DNA of 64,000 nt from Galdieria partita (GCA_025991245.1 BQMJ01000017.1:124001-188000); one strand, 5' to 3'; counted from the first letter of the stretch, positions 11,876 through 23,697 are shown. The notes: generated from the sequence alone by a model not told the origin. Made by a program: numbers and translations.

Positions 11876-13560
11876 TCAGTATTCACGTGAATAGATCAAC
11901 ATCAGCAGAGTTGGACCTAAGAAAATATAGTTCCAGAAGAAAATATTCGATATTTGGCGATAAACCCTTGTACGCTCTTGAATACGAAGTAGAATATTCA
12001 TCAACCAAATCAAAGGTGCTAAACTATGCATTAGTTGTATAAATAAGCTAAACATTCATTCTACTTACTTTGTGTCATCATAAGCGACATGAGATACAGT
12101 CTCAGACGTCTAAAGGAGACCGCAAGAACAAGCTCATGTAATACTGAAGAATAGGCAATGGTCAATGTCATAGCATTCAATTTGCTCGTTCCCTATTGCA
12201 TCTGACATAAAAATGCTTCAACAACCAAAGTACAATCAACTAACCATTTTACGACCGTGACTGTAAACAATTTTCATCAAATAGTTATAAACTGGTCTAT
12301 TCCACTTCCTTAGGAATTCATCATGTGTCACAGAATTCCACCAGTCTTCATAAAATAGGCGGTCACCAAAACAAGAAAGTTCCGCAAACCCATTGAGCAT
12401 TACCTAGGGAAAGATTAGAAATAACAGCTTTGGCTAGAAATGCCCACTGTTACCTCAAAAATAAGAATGAAGAAGAGTAAATAAAAAATTCCAGTTGGTA
12501 CAATAAGCGTAACTACGAATTCTACACTATGAATGTCCAAGGCATTATGAAACAATGGCAGCATATATTCGGTCATAATAAGATACATCACAAACAACAA
12601 TCCACAACCTTGAATAAACAAACCAATGAAATACTTCCATCTAATTTCTGTATCACGTCATACATTCATTTCTGGTTGCAAATCATCTGTAACTTACTTT
12701 TCGTTCTGGGATAACCTTTGACACGATATACTAACGTCGGTGCAATCAGGAAATACGAAAACATTCTCCAATTCAATAATACGTCCAAACTAGTTCCTCT
12801 CCAGTATTCCCTTTCGACCACTGCAATGAAAGAATGTATCTTTAGGAAATAACAAGTGGCCTAACAAATAATCAAGAAACATCAAAAAGTCTTACGGGGA
12901 ACATACCTGAGCTGCTACAGAGAACGACGGAACAACTGGATATTCCGAAGATAATATCCATTTACAAGGAAGTATAAGCAGCAAAAGTAAGCACAGCCTC
13001 AATAGAATATTTGCTAAATTATATGAAAGAAACTTCAATCTCTCCAAAGAGAGTATTAAAAAGAAAGTATAGGAGCTCGCCCAGATAAGTCCAAAAATAA
13101 GGATGATCTTTGGAGCATCACAGATACTTGTCAACAAGAAATCAACGCAAACAGGAGATAAACCATGAATTATACGAACAACCAATAGACGCAAAAAATA
13201 CAATGCAAACAAAACCCATATCACGTTATTGAGACCAAAAAGTTTACGTATAAGGTCATCTTGAGGTATTCCTTGTGTTCTCAGTCTGGTAATCATACTA
13301 TCTCTCAAGTAGCAAGAAGAAATGCGAGGCAAGGATTCTTCCTCGTTGCATGACTCGAGTTTTTTCCTTTCCAAGTTGCTGTCAGGGTGTCCCTGGTCGA
13401 CTCCATTACTGGTAGCTGCCTAAGGAGTTTAACGAAGCTGTTTTCAGAAAACCAACCGTAGAAATTCTCAACTTACGAGTGGCATAGAAGAAACACAAGT
13501 CTGTAGTTTTTCTCTCTTTTTCGGAAGAACTCCTCGAAAAATGTTCGACCACACTCTCAT
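11876..13560 (-). CDS. Membrane-bound O-acyltransferase, sterol/diacylglycerol acyltransferase family
   Basis: Seven exons: complement(11876..12018, 12069..12192, 12245..12403, 12454..12647, 12698..12860, 12907..13419, 13477..13560), 459 residues, introns 46-57 nt. Motifs in order: LKIHSF (the MKxHSF-like motif typical of sterol O-acyltransferases), FSYFLIAPTLVYRVKGYPRT, FGDRLFYEDWWNSVTHDEF (the FYxDWWN acyl-CoA motif), RKMGTSKLNAMT, and SVLHEL with the catalytic His. Several hydrophobic segments fit a multi-pass ER enzyme. It should transfer acyl groups from acyl-CoA to sterol or diacylglycerol. HSF favours sterol and the APTL region occurs in both families, so the substrate is left open. 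Confidence 0.9.
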
Positions 13561-14129
13561 AATGTTCTTCAAATATCTGAGACTCACAGGAAATGTCCAG
13601 AATGATATTCTGGAAATTGTTCAGGAAAGATTTCGAAGGTCATTGCAGAAACTGGAAACACAGTGTATGAAAAAGAAGTTTTCTGCAGCGTAGAAAGGAT
13701 ATCGAGAGTCTGTTTTAAGTGCCAAGTATTCAGTGGACCTTAAGGTTATATAGTTGTAGTTGGTCACTTTGAATTTGCTTCAGTTTTGGTTGTTTGGAAA
13801 AGCAGAGTGACGTGTATGAAAGTCTTGAGAAACTCAATCATAGACTTCGTACCTAGTTATAAGAAAGAAGGGCATAGATACTTGCTATTACTCGTAATAT
13901 GCAACTTTAGACTTAATATTGGAGCTTTCAGTTAGCTGGTTAATTCTAAAGCACCAGTACGTTCAAACATTATATGCTACTGAAACTCTATTACCTAAAT
14001 ACCAGTTGATATTCCAAGTTGTAGAACCCTAATCTTATATATGAACTAGTAAAAATGTCATTGTCTGATTACATAAAATGCCAACAAAATGTCCAGAAAT
14101 CATATATGATTCCTCAAAGCGAAACTCTC
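13561..14129. other. Intergenic stretch upstream of the acyltransferase
   Basis: About 570 bases between the acyltransferase start and the 3' end of the ADCK1-like gene. I see no open frame of note; it presumably holds the acyltransferase promoter. Confidence 0.4.
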
Positions 14130-15908
14130 TCACGAATAAACTTGTTGCCGTTGGATAAAAACGTTCTTAGGAAGAAACTCTTTTAGAGCATGAAGTAAAA
14201 TATTCAGCCAAATATAGAAGCGAAATAAAAAGATCCGAAACTCAACGGCTAAACGATCTCTTCGTGCTCGGAAATGTCCCAACAACCTTTCAGAGACATG
14301 TCCCATTGCTGCCGACCGAAGTTCGGCTTGTTCGATTGCCTTTGCACAATATCTTGCTGTAATAATGAAGGTATTGAGTGGTGCCCCAAGGGCTCTATCT
14401 ACACTTCGGAGGCAATCATTGGTCTTAAGTAACAATAATAATGGTCTTGGAAGATGCCCAAGTAAATGAGAGATATCTGTAACTGCAGAAACTGCATATT
14501 TCTGAATTCTCAAACGATATTCTTCTGAATTTGGCATCTTAAGACGATCGAGATCCACTTCCGAAGAAACAATGTCTCTCCAAGGTCTCGTCGTTAATAG
14601 TTGTGCAAAAAGTTCATAGTAGTCTCCAACACCCAATGCTTTGGAACTTTCAATAATGCCTTGTCTATCACCTAAAACTATGGAACGCCACATCTTCGCA
14701 TAGGAAAGACGCAAATCCGGAGAAAGTTCTCGATAAAGTCCATGGTCAAGCATTACAATGAGAGGACTCTTTGGCTTATCTGCTCTTGGCCTAACCAATA
14801 TGTTACCAATATGAGGATCACAATGAACGAAACCGTGAAGAAATATTTGTTCATTGAAAACTTCAGAAACAATACGTGAGACATCTGCAGGTGATAAACC
14901 AACCGACTTCATCGACTCTGCATCGTCAAGACGACAACCTTCTTCGAAGGACATGGTAAGAATTCGAGACGACGACAGATTCCAAAAAATATCAGGAGTA
15001 GTAACGTCAAGACGATTTCCAAAATTGGTGCGACAACGTTCTGCATTTCTTGCTTCATGAATAAAATCAAGTTCCTTTGGTAAATTTTCCCTAATCTCGT
15101 TTACTAGCCACTGATAATCAAAATCAGGAAACAGAAAGGCTGCCGAATCCACCAAAAAAGCAACCGTAGCTATGTCTCCTTTTGCTGCTTCTTTTAGGCC
15201 TCTATGCTGAAGCTTTACAGCTACTTTCTGACCAGAATGAGTGACTGCTCTATGAACTTGTGCTAAAGAAGCTGATGCAAAGGGATTCGAGTCAAAATAA
15301 TTGAATAGTTGGTCAGGTGTGGTGCCAAGATCTTCGATAAACGTAATATAAACATCACTTAAAGACTGAGTAGGACAAGCGTCCACAAGAGGCAGCAACG
15401 TGTGGCAGTATTCGTCTGGCAGTAAGTAATCCAATTGTGCAATGTGTTGACCAATTTTGATATACAAACCACCATTCTTCTTACAAAGTTCCAGCAAACG
15501 TCTTGCACAACGCAGATGTGTGTTGTGAAGATTAGAAGCCCCCTTATCTGAATCGAAACGAAATCCTTTCATACTCCAAACGTAATCTCCAAAAATCATA
15601 CCTCCTACACTCAGACTTCTTAGAAATCGTAAAGCTCCGCCAGTCCAAGTTGCGTAGTTCTCGTGAGTCTCATTCCTATATAGATATATACCAAGTGCAA
15701 TTGAACTCACAGTTGCTATGCCACTCAATCTAACTAAGGACTGCAAGTAACCTGACTTGCCCAGTTTACTTGCAGTTCTCTTGTTGGGTGTTCTCTCGAC
15801 TATTGGAGTGTTAGAGAATCGTCTACAACTTGTTGAAAAAGCACTTGAGCAAAACAGTCGATAAAAGGATAAATAGTGTTTGCTTAATATTTGCAACGGC
15901 GTTAACAT
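14130..15908 (-). CDS. ADCK1: ADCK1-like ABC1/UbiB atypical kinase
   Basis: Single exon, 592 residues from ATG at 15908. A basic, Ser/Arg-rich N-terminus followed by a hydrophobic segment (about residues 57-75) suits an inner mitochondrial membrane protein. ABC1 motifs follow: GGLYIKIGQHIAQLDYLLP (the KxGQ motif), NPFASASLAQVHRA (the Ala-rich nucleotide loop), VAVKLQHRG, PKELDFIHEA, FLHGFVHCDPHIGNILVRP (catalytic loop) and LDHGLYREL. The HGLY variant of the metal-binding motif points to the ADCK1/Mcp2 branch rather than COQ8. Members act in mitochondrial lipid homeostasis. The single long exon contrasts with its neighbours. Confidence 0.93.
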   Translation of the reverse strand: MLTPLQILSKHYLSFYRLFCSSAFSTSCRRFSNTPIVERTPNKRTASKLGKSGYLQSLVRLSGIATVSSIALGIYLYRNETHENYATWTGGALRFLRSLSVGGMIFGDYVWSMKGFRFDSDKGASNLHNTHLRCARRLLELCKKNGGLYIKIGQHIAQLDYLLPDEYCHTLLPLVDACPTQSLSDVYITFIEDLGTTPDQLFNYFDSNPFASASLAQVHRAVTHSGQKVAVKLQHRGLKEAAKGDIATVAFLVDSAAFLFPDFDYQWLVNEIRENLPKELDFIHEARNAERCRTNFGNRLDVTTPDIFWNLSSSRILTMSFEEGCRLDDAESMKSVGLSPADVSRIVSEVFNEQIFLHGFVHCDPHIGNILVRPRADKPKSPLIVMLDHGLYRELSPDLRLSYAKMWRSIVLGDRQGIIESSKALGVGDYYELFAQLLTTRPWRDIVSSEVDLDRLKMPNSEEYRLRIQKYAVSAVTDISHLLGHLPRPLLLLLKTNDCLRSVDRALGAPLNTFIITARYCAKAIEQAELRSAAMGHVSERLLGHFRARRDRLAVEFRIFLFRFYIWLNILLHALKEFLPKNVFIQRQQVYS

Positions 15909-16026
15909 ACTTTGAACCAAACATTCATTGTGCTTAATCGACCCATTATTCTCTTAACGAGTCATTGAAATGCCATTTGCCTAGTTCCGTTTGATTCGTT
16001 TTATTTTCAAGTTGGTCTTATGTTTG

Positions 16027-16331
16027 TCACTCCTTTGAATTTCCTGAGTAGGAATCGGAGCTCTTTTGCATATCCACTGTTCCTTCTTCAACATACTCTC
16101 CCTCCATTTTGGAGTTTCCTCTTGTTGACAAAATTTGTCTCAGTTCAGCCGCCTTCGTTTCAAGCCTTTGATTGAGTTCTTTGCAGCTTTCTACATGTTC
16201 CCTCAGCTCCCTCACATTGTCGCGCAATAGTTGACGTGACTGGTCCCAATTTTTACGTTGAAAGCGAACCTTTTCTTGTTCGTAAGGGCAAGACTACGAA
16301 TTACGCTTACCTCTGAAGTGTCGTGCTCCAT
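16027..16331 (-). CDS. Small coiled-coil protein, 87 residues
   Basis: The model is complement(16027..16269, 16311..16331): a 7-codon first exon (MEHDTSE), a 41-nt intron (donor GTAAGC, acceptor AAAAG) and a second exon ending at 16027. Residues about 8-60 form a charged amphipathic helix (for example ELREHVESCKELNQRLETKA) consistent with a coiled coil; the tail is acidic and Ser-rich. Size and shape fit a small complex subunit, such as a BLOC or kinetochore type, but no family can be named. Confidence 0.5.
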
Positions 16332-17351
16332 CCTCACAAATTGATGGAAATTTCAGATGAATGGAATTGACCATATTGGAGTATTGGTTTATTAGGGTTT
16401 ATTAGGGTTTCCTCATGTGGCGAGTTCGTGTAATAACAATAGCATACATTTCATAGAAAAGCTCAATCATATTAAAGCATAAGAAGATGAACAGTTTTTG
16501 AGATCATTTTAAAAAAGATCGAGAGAATAGCTTGTTTATATGAGGCCTTACTTGGTTCCACTGCTAAAAAATATTGAAATAATTGACTCTAGTTCCTGCT
16601 TGACATTTCTCTAATCATCAGTTCAATTCTGCACTCTAAGAATGAAGATATCATAAGCAGAACAAAAGATGAAGAAGCCAGGATTTTCACTGGCAACGAC
16701 CTTGGATGTTGTAAACTATGATTCTTAGGAGTGATATTTTGTCACAAAAGTGTTCCCTCTTTCAAATAAATATTTCAACAAGATAGTTACTTTCATTATG
16801 ACTAAAATACACAGTGCCTATGTAAAAGGACAGTTTGGTAAGGGAGATTTATGAAGAAATATTGAATTCTGGACAAAGTTTCCTTTTGTATTCAACCACT
16901 TGTTTCAACAAGGATAAAGCAGAAGGGACAAAATGATTCTTTGAAAACAGAAACTGTCACGTGACATTGAATACGAAGGTTTCTCAGTAGATTTTGCAAT
17001 TCTGTTCTCTTTGTTTCTTTTACATGAATAAAAACTTATTTTTTACGTTACCTTCCATTCATATGTATTCAAGCAAGTACAATTTATCCAAAGCAGTCGA
17101 CACATGAACGATATCGTCTCTTGAAGAAAACACTTCAAACACTTGATCCATACTTGAATAATATTTCATTCTGTATGTTGAATTCAACCCTCATCCTTTC
17201 ATTTGCCTTTGTTCAGTTGTAGTGAAATGCAACTCTTCTAAGAACTTGGATCTCTTTGGGAAATTGCAAAACTTTCGGAGATTGCTTGTCCAAATTGATT
17301 GCTGGAGGAGTGATTGCTTTGTGCATTTCGTTCCACTCTGCAAGAGTTACT
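16332..17351. other. Intergenic stretch between divergent genes
   Basis: About 1 kb, AT-rich, containing the promoters of the coiled-coil gene and UDP-glucose pyrophosphorylase. A short direct repeat of TTATTAGGGTT appears near 16388-16412; it is too short to be telomeric. A non-ATG open frame precedes the pyrophosphorylase start. Nothing else is visible. Confidence 0.4.
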
Positions 17352-18957
17352 ATGAAGCGTTCTACAAACAGTTCAAATGTAGGAGCTTCCGCTTCACTAG
17401 CTGATTTTATTTCAGTTACGGACGTATCTATCGAAAAGGTAACTTTGCTCTTTTTGGTTACTGGGTGCTCAACGTGCTGCCATTAGGTTGTTCAAAGTGA
17501 GATCGACAAAATAAACACCCATGCTGAAGACCCTAGAGCTAAAATGACTGAAAGGGAAATGCAAGGATTTGCAAGATTATTTGGAAGATACCTAAGGGAA
17601 AGGTCAACAAAGAAGAAACTAGACTGGAACTTGATAGAGTCACCCTCTACAGACCTCGTCAAGCCGTATTCTTCTCTTCCTTCCTGTGAATCATCAGAAT
17701 CTACCAAATTGCTGAAGAAATTAGCAGTTTTGAAACTAAACGGTGGTCTGGGGACGACTATGGGCTGTACTGGTCCAAAATCAGTTATCGAAGTTCGTGG
17801 AGAGACAACCTTTTTGGACTTGATTGTTCAGCAAATTGAACACATTAACAAAAAATATCCTGAAGCAAATGTTCCTTTATTGCTCATGAATTCTTTTAAT
17901 ACAGATGCCGATACAGCAAAGATTATCAAGAAGTATCAGGATACTCAAGTGACCATAATGACTTTTCAACAAAGTCGGTATCCTAGAATACTGAAAGATT
18001 CTCTTCAACCTATGCCACTAGCACACTCAAATTATAGTCTTGAAGATTGGTAAGTTTTATATTGGAATGTTTTAAGTTTTCGTTTACTGAAAGTAAAGGT
18101 ATCCTCCTGGACATGGTGATCTATTTGAGTCTATTGAGAGTACTGGAATTATTGATACATTGCTAGCGCAAGGAAAGGAATATCTCTTTGTTTCTAATGT
18201 AGACAACTTGGGAGCGACTGTTGATCTGAATATTTTGAAGATGATTGAGGATTCCAAGTGCGAGTTCTGCATGGAGCTAACTGATAAAACCCGAGCAGAC
18301 ATAAAAGGAGGTACTCTGATATCATATGATGGACACGTTACTTTGCTGGAGGTTGCGCAAGTTCCTAAAGAACATATTGAGGAATTCAAGTCGGTGAAGA
18401 AGTTTAAGGTCTTCAACACTAATAACATTTGGCTAAACTTGCGTGCAGTAAAAAGGCTTGTAAAGGAAGGAAAGATGGATCTGGATATTATTGCAAACAC
18501 AAAGTCTGTCGGTGACCAGAAAGTAATTCAGTTGGAAACAGCTGTTGGTTCTGCTATTCGATACTTTGGAAATGCTCGAGGAGTAAATGTTCCTCGTTCA
18601 CGCTTTCTTCCAGTGAAGTCGACCTCAGACTTACTTTTGGTTCAAAGTAGTCTTTACACACTGAAATCTGGAACTCTTGTTCCCAATCCATTAAGAGAGT
18701 TTGCCACTACTCCAGTAGTGAAACTGGGCCCGGAGTTTCAAAAGGTCGGTGAATACAACTCTCGCTTTGAGACAATTCCAGATTTGTTGGAATTGGACCA
18801 TCTCACAGTAAGCGGCGATGTTAGCTTTGGATCGAATGTTACTTTGAAGGGAACAGTAATTATCGTTGCATCTCGAGGCAACAAAATCATGATTCCTAGT
18901 GGTAGTGTTCTGGAAAACAAGATATTGAGTGGAAATCTTTATATTATGGATCACTGA
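17352..18957 (+). CDS. UGP1: UTP-glucose-1-phosphate uridylyltransferase (UDP-glucose pyrophosphorylase)
   Basis: The model is join(17352..17438, 17487..18049, 18099..18957), 502 residues. The enzyme makes UDP-glucose, the donor for glycans, floridoside-type solutes and cell-wall sugars, in the cytosol. The nucleotide-binding loop is [20 protein letters not shown] (about residues 119-138), followed by [34 protein letters not shown] and [12 protein letters not shown], all diagnostic of eukaryotic UGPases. The C-terminal beta-helix part ([20 protein letters not shown]) is present. Intron 2 splits the Trp codon just before YPPGHGD. Length matches the family. Confidence 0.97.
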
Positions 18958-19804
18958 AATTCACTTGTTGTAATCTTTGCGTGCTTGTGGTTCAATAAAA
19001 ACGAGTTGTCCGTTCTGTGATTCTTGCAGTTTTCCGTTTCAAACTTGAAACTTTGTTCGAATAGCACAGACATTCAAAAGCGAACCAACTTTAAAAGAAT
19101 AGAGTTTCCATTTCTTATCTCCGAACAAGTTTCCTGATGAGACAAAGTTGATTTCTAGTTAAAAAGTACAAGTTATCTGTATCCGACATTTATTTTTGTC
19201 TTGGCATTGTTTTAAATTTCGAGTTGACATTTCTATTAGGCAGCGTAGGCAATCATATCTTCTGATTTTGCAACTTACTTTTGAGAACGAATCTGCAAAT
19301 GATCCAAGGTACCTTGAGAATGTTCTATTTTGGGTTTTATTTTCCCAGTCAAATTTTCTTTAATAATATAGACAAAGATAAGTTTGAGAGGCTTGAAAGA
19401 GACTCCTCTTCCATTTCTAAGTTTGTTAAGAAAGCATATTTTCACTATTCGTTTGAAAGAATGATCGCAAGTTCGTTTCTAAATCTATATTACTTCGATA
19501 CAAAGTTTCTCAACTTCATATATAGTTCTATTAGCAACGAAAACTTTGATGTCGCAACAGCTCATTTTTCTCAAAACTCAGTATACAAATATCTCCTTAA
19601 TAGAATTGAGGTTCCCAAAGACAGATTGGACAGAGGCAAGCAACTTTATAGAGACAAATGTTTCTGTAAGCGATATGGATCTTTATGTACTTTCGAAAAC
19701 CTTCATTTAGGAAAAGTAGTTTGCAACACAACTGCTCCAACAAAGTTGACGATTATTTCAGTTTGCGTTGGTGGCCAATTCTATCGGAGACGAACAAAAC
19801 TGTC
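18958..19804. other. Intergenic stretch with an unexplained open frame
   Basis: About 850 bases between the UGPase stop and the REI1 start. An AATAAA-like sequence appears just after the UGPase stop, near 18994. The plus-strand frame from the ATG at 19299 to 19823 (174 residues) overlaps the REI1 start by 19 bases. Part of it looks protein-like (EVPKDRLDRGKQLYRDKC), but no family is recognised, so it is listed under findings rather than as a gene. Confidence 0.35.
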
Positions 19805-20919
19805 ATGGAGTTCACCTATGTAAACCCTCCGCAGACGGTAACATGTACCGCTTGTCACGTTAGGATAGAAAGTGCCGAGACAATACAATCTCACTACAGT
19901 TCTGACTGGCACCGAGTTAACTTGAAGAGGAAGGTAAGTCGTATAAAATTGCACAGACAGCAGTTTTTTACCAAGGCATCAAGTTGGCTGGTTTGGATCC
20001 TATAAGTTATATCGAGTTTGAGGCAAGGTTAGAAACGGTGAAAGTGGAGAATGAAAATAACGGAAAGGAGTATGCTGACATATATTGCAATGCTTGTAAG
20101 AAGCACTTTTCTAGTATCAAGGCTTTTAGGCAACACGAAAAGTCGCAAAGACATTTGTCACAGAACAACGACGGAGAATCTGTAAAGAGGAGCGAAGGCC
20201 ACCTAGAAAGTGCAAAACTGTTTTCGTCACTTTCCAATGAGGAAGATATGTTTATAACTCCTGGTATTTGTTTGTTCGAAGGAAAGGCGTTTGACGACCT
20301 CAATACTTGTTTACGACATATGGCTGTAGTGCATGGTTTTCGAATTCCTTTTTGGGACAACTTGGAAGATTTGGAAGGTTTGTTGACATACTTAGGCAGC
20401 AAGGTAGGAGAGTATACTTCCTGTATATTTTGTGACAAGAAGTTTTCGACCTTGCAAAGTGTTCGAGACCATATGACTTCAAAGAATCATTGCAGGATGA
20501 AAGACAATGATGAGGCCTGGTTAGACGAGTTTAGTGAATTTTACAACTTTGAAGACAAGTATCCAGGGAGTCCTTTAGTTCCAGTTGTGGATGGAAATTC
20601 AGAGGATGAGAATGAAGACCTATCAAGTGAATCATATGAATTGTGCTTAACTCGATATCGAGTGGGTCATAGAGCCTTTGCACTTTATTATCGCCAGCGT
20701 CCTAGAAGAGCAAGGCCTAATAATGCAATCCTGTTGAATGGTCAGTTGAGAAGCGAACTTCAAGACTATCACAAATATTTTAGCAAGTTATCAGAAAATT
20801 TTCCTGTCAACTATTTAAGTCAACAGAAAAGGTCCCATTTAGCAATGGGATTAAAGAACAACTATATAAGGAAACTACAACAACGAAAACATATTAGTAC
20901 ACTGAATAGTGGATACTAG
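19805..20919 (+). CDS. REI1: REI1/ZNF622 zinc-finger protein, cytoplasmic 60S maturation factor
   Basis: The model is join(19805..19933, 19984..20919), 354 residues. The intron at 19934-19983 (GTAAGT donor, TCAAG acceptor) joins RVNLKRK to LAGLDPIS. Four finger-like units are visible: CTACHVRIESAETIQSHY, CNACKKHFSSIKAFRQH, CLFEGKAFDDLNTCLRHM and CIFCDKKFSTLQSVRDHM. In the third, the second Cys of the usual C-L-F-C is Glu, so it may not bind zinc. An acidic linker (SEDENEDLSSES) and a basic C-terminus (MGLKNNYIRKLQQR) complete the family pattern. REI1 releases Arx1 and helps finish 60S subunits in the cytoplasm. Confidence 0.93.
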
Positions 20920-21157
20920 TTCTTTTACTCGAATATGAGTAAAAATAGTTGTATTTTTCTTCTTATTTCATTGTTATTTCGTAGAATTCCTCTTTTGTTG
21001 ACTTTTTCCATTCATTTAGGGTTCAAAATTTTCGAAGAAATGTGAGACTCTTGTCCATTGGAACACAATGAGCTCTTGAACTCATCGTGCGCCGTTGAAA
21101 AATGAAAATTTCTGCAGAAGCATTGAATTAATTGTTTTGGGTGGAGAGTTGTGGACA

Positions 21158-22812
21158 ATGAATAATTCGACACATACAAAGTCTGACACTTTCTCTGTTA
21201 TGAAACAGGGAAATGCTTTCAAATTCCTTTCTAATGGTGAATGGCGTAAGTTGTTCTTTTTTGCTTTTTTTTTGTTTACCCGGTTTCATTGTGTTTGAAA
21301 GGAACTAGCAGCTCGGGAAAGACTATGAAGGAAGTAACTCCGTACGACAACACGGAGGCTTATGAATTCCAGTCTTGCTCACAACAGGACATCGACGATG
21401 TATTCAAAGCAGCAAACAGAGCTCAAGTAATAACTTCTTCGTTAAGAGTGATTGTAACAACTCATACTTTTGTAGAGAGATTGGGCAAAGACTCCTCTTT
21501 GGAAACGTGCTGAATACCTAAGAAAAGCAGCAGTTATTCTGCGAGAAAATAAAGATGAAATAGCAACTGCTCTCGTGAAGGAAATTGCGAAGAATAGGAA
21601 GAGTGCTGTCTCTGAGGTCATTCGTACTGCAGATCTCATCGAATATACTGCAGAAGAAGGCAAGGTTGATCCAAGCGTTTTTTTTATTTTCTAAATTTTG
21701 ATTTAGGAACGAGGATGGTTGGAAAACTCATGACTTCGGACTCGTTTCCAGGTCAGAAAAGGGATAAGCTTTGTCTAGTGCACAGAGTTCCGTTGGGTGT
21801 GATTTTATGTATTCCTCCTTTCAACTATCCTGTAAATTTATGTGCCTCGAAGGTTGCTCCTGCTTTAATTACGGGAAACAGTGTTGTTATTAAGACTCCT
21901 AGCCAAGGAGCGGTTTCAGCTTTATATCTTGCAGCAGCTTTTCATTTGGCAGGAGTTCCAGCTGGAGTTGTAAACGCAGTTACGGGAAAGGGCTCAGAAA
22001 TTGGAGATTTTCTGACGACCCATCCACTTGTAAACTGTATCTCACTTACAGGTGGAGGTACCACTGGAATGTCGGTTTGCAAGAAAGTTGGTATGATACC
22101 TTTACAGATGGAACTTGGTGGAAAAGATGCGGCGATTATTTTGCCAGACTGTGATTTAGATTTGGCAGCCAAAGCAATAGTTTCTGGTGCTTTCTCGTAT
22201 AGTGCTCAGCGTTGCACTGCAGTGAAGGTTGTTCTAGCTGTTGAACCGATTGGAGATGAGTTGGTAAAGAAGGTTGTGGAGGGAGTTAAGAAACTGACTG
22301 TAGGACATCCTGAGGACAATGCTGATATAACAGCAGTTATCAACAAAAGCTCTGCGGATTATATTGAGAGCTTAGTTTTTGATGCCCGACAAAAGGGTGC
22401 ATCAGAGGTTTGTCCTTATAAGCGAGAGGGTAATTTACTATGGCCTACTGTGTTTGATCATGTTCGAGAGGACATGAAGATAGCATGGGAGGAGCCGTTT
22501 GGTCCTGTATTGCCTATCGTTCGTGTGAAGAGTGTTGAAGATGCAATCGAGTTTGCAAACAGAAGCACTATGGGCTTACAAGGATGCGTATTCACAAATG
22601 ACATTGAAAAGGCCATTCATATATCGGATCAACTCTCTACAGGGACGGTTCAAGTGAATGGTCAGCCTGCTAGAGGTCCTGACCATTTTCCATTTCAGGG
22701 TTTCAAGGATTCGGGACTGGGCTCACAAGGTGTTTACTTTAGTTTAGAAGCCATGACGAAAGTCAAGAGCACTGTTATTAATTTGCGTCAAGAAAGCTAC
22801 GCTATGAATTGA
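21158..22812 (+). CDS. gapN: NADP-dependent non-phosphorylating glyceraldehyde-3-phosphate dehydrogenase (ALDH11)
   Basis: The model is join(21158..21245, 21302..21426, 21476..21659, 21707..22812), 500 residues. The enzyme oxidises glyceraldehyde 3-phosphate directly to 3-phosphoglycerate, producing NADPH in the cytosol. Motifs: FNYPVNLCASKVAPALITGN, the cofactor loop SLTGGGTTG, the catalytic Glu in LQMELGGKDA, the catalytic Cys in SYSAQRCTAVK, and EEPFGPVLP. The third intron begins with GC rather than GT (GCAAGG at 21660); no GT choice keeps the frame. A second in-frame ATG at 21200 could be the true start. Length fits the family. Confidence 0.95.
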
Positions 22813-23022
22813 TCATTGATCACTGCTTCGATTTCTCTTCCTGATGGTTTGGCGTACTTGAAAGTTAGACTTGTCTTGTAGACAATAAAGATGCGTGATT
22901 GATTTAGTTTTTGAGTGGAATTTTGTGAATATCATTTGATCACTAAGAAATGGAAATGCATCATTACTACAACTTGTGGAGATGAAATTGAAAGGGAAAT
23001 TGTTTCGCCGTGGTCTTGCGCA

Positions 23023-23572
23023 ATGAGACTAGAGAAGTGCTATATTTGCTCCAGTACCGTGTATCCTGGTCATGGTATAGAGTTTGTTCGTAACGATGCA
23101 AAAGTTTTCCGGTTTTGTCGTTCAAAATGTAGAAAAACGTTCCATATGAAGCGGAACCCTCGATACTTGAGGTGGACAAAGGCATACCGTAAGTCGCATG
23201 GGAAGGAAATGGCAATTGTAAGTTATCTTTTCGTTGAGAACATTCTACTCAATTCAGTTTTAGGACTCTACTTTTGAATTCGAAAGAAAGAGACAGCGAA
23301 TACAGCGTTATGACAGAGAACTCGTTGGAAGGACCATTCAAGCCATACAAAAAGTCGATGCGGTCAGAATGAAGAGAGAAAAAGATTACTATAAGAATAG
23401 AATGAAGCAGGCAAACAAACAAGTGCAAAAGACAGCTGTTCGAGAACTGGAAAAAGGAATAAGTCTTATAGAGCCTGATATCTTGAGAATGAATGAAGCT
23501 GTAAAGGCAAGAGAAACTGTGCAACAAGGTGTAGCCATGGTAGAAAGAGATCAGTTAAGCGGTTCCAATTAA
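23023..23572 (+). CDS. RLP24: RLP24/RSL24D1 ribosome biogenesis protein
   Basis: The model is join(23023..23217, 23264..23572), 167 residues. It begins [18 protein letters not shown], followed by [17 protein letters not shown] and [15 protein letters not shown]. This is the L24e zinc-ribbon in its biogenesis-factor form, with all four Cys present. A long basic helix with KKRQR-like patches follows, as expected for RLP24 rather than ribosomal eL24 itself. RLP24 holds the place of eL24 in nucleolar pre-60S particles and recruits the AAA-ATPase Drg1. The frame is open upstream of the chosen AT-G, but the family starts exactly here. Confidence 0.95.
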
Positions 23573-23697
23573 CCTAAAGAGAGTTTATTTGTTCTAACTT
23601 AAAGCTACCCCAGAAATAAGGGAAAATATTTGCCTGTGTATTGACGTTTGCAACTGTTACACAAGTAACAAGAGCCTTGTTTTATTCAAGGTACTTG

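Noticed and set aside
16384-16412. Telomere-like TTAGGG units
   Set aside because: Only two imperfect copies, inside a gene-rich region; not an array.
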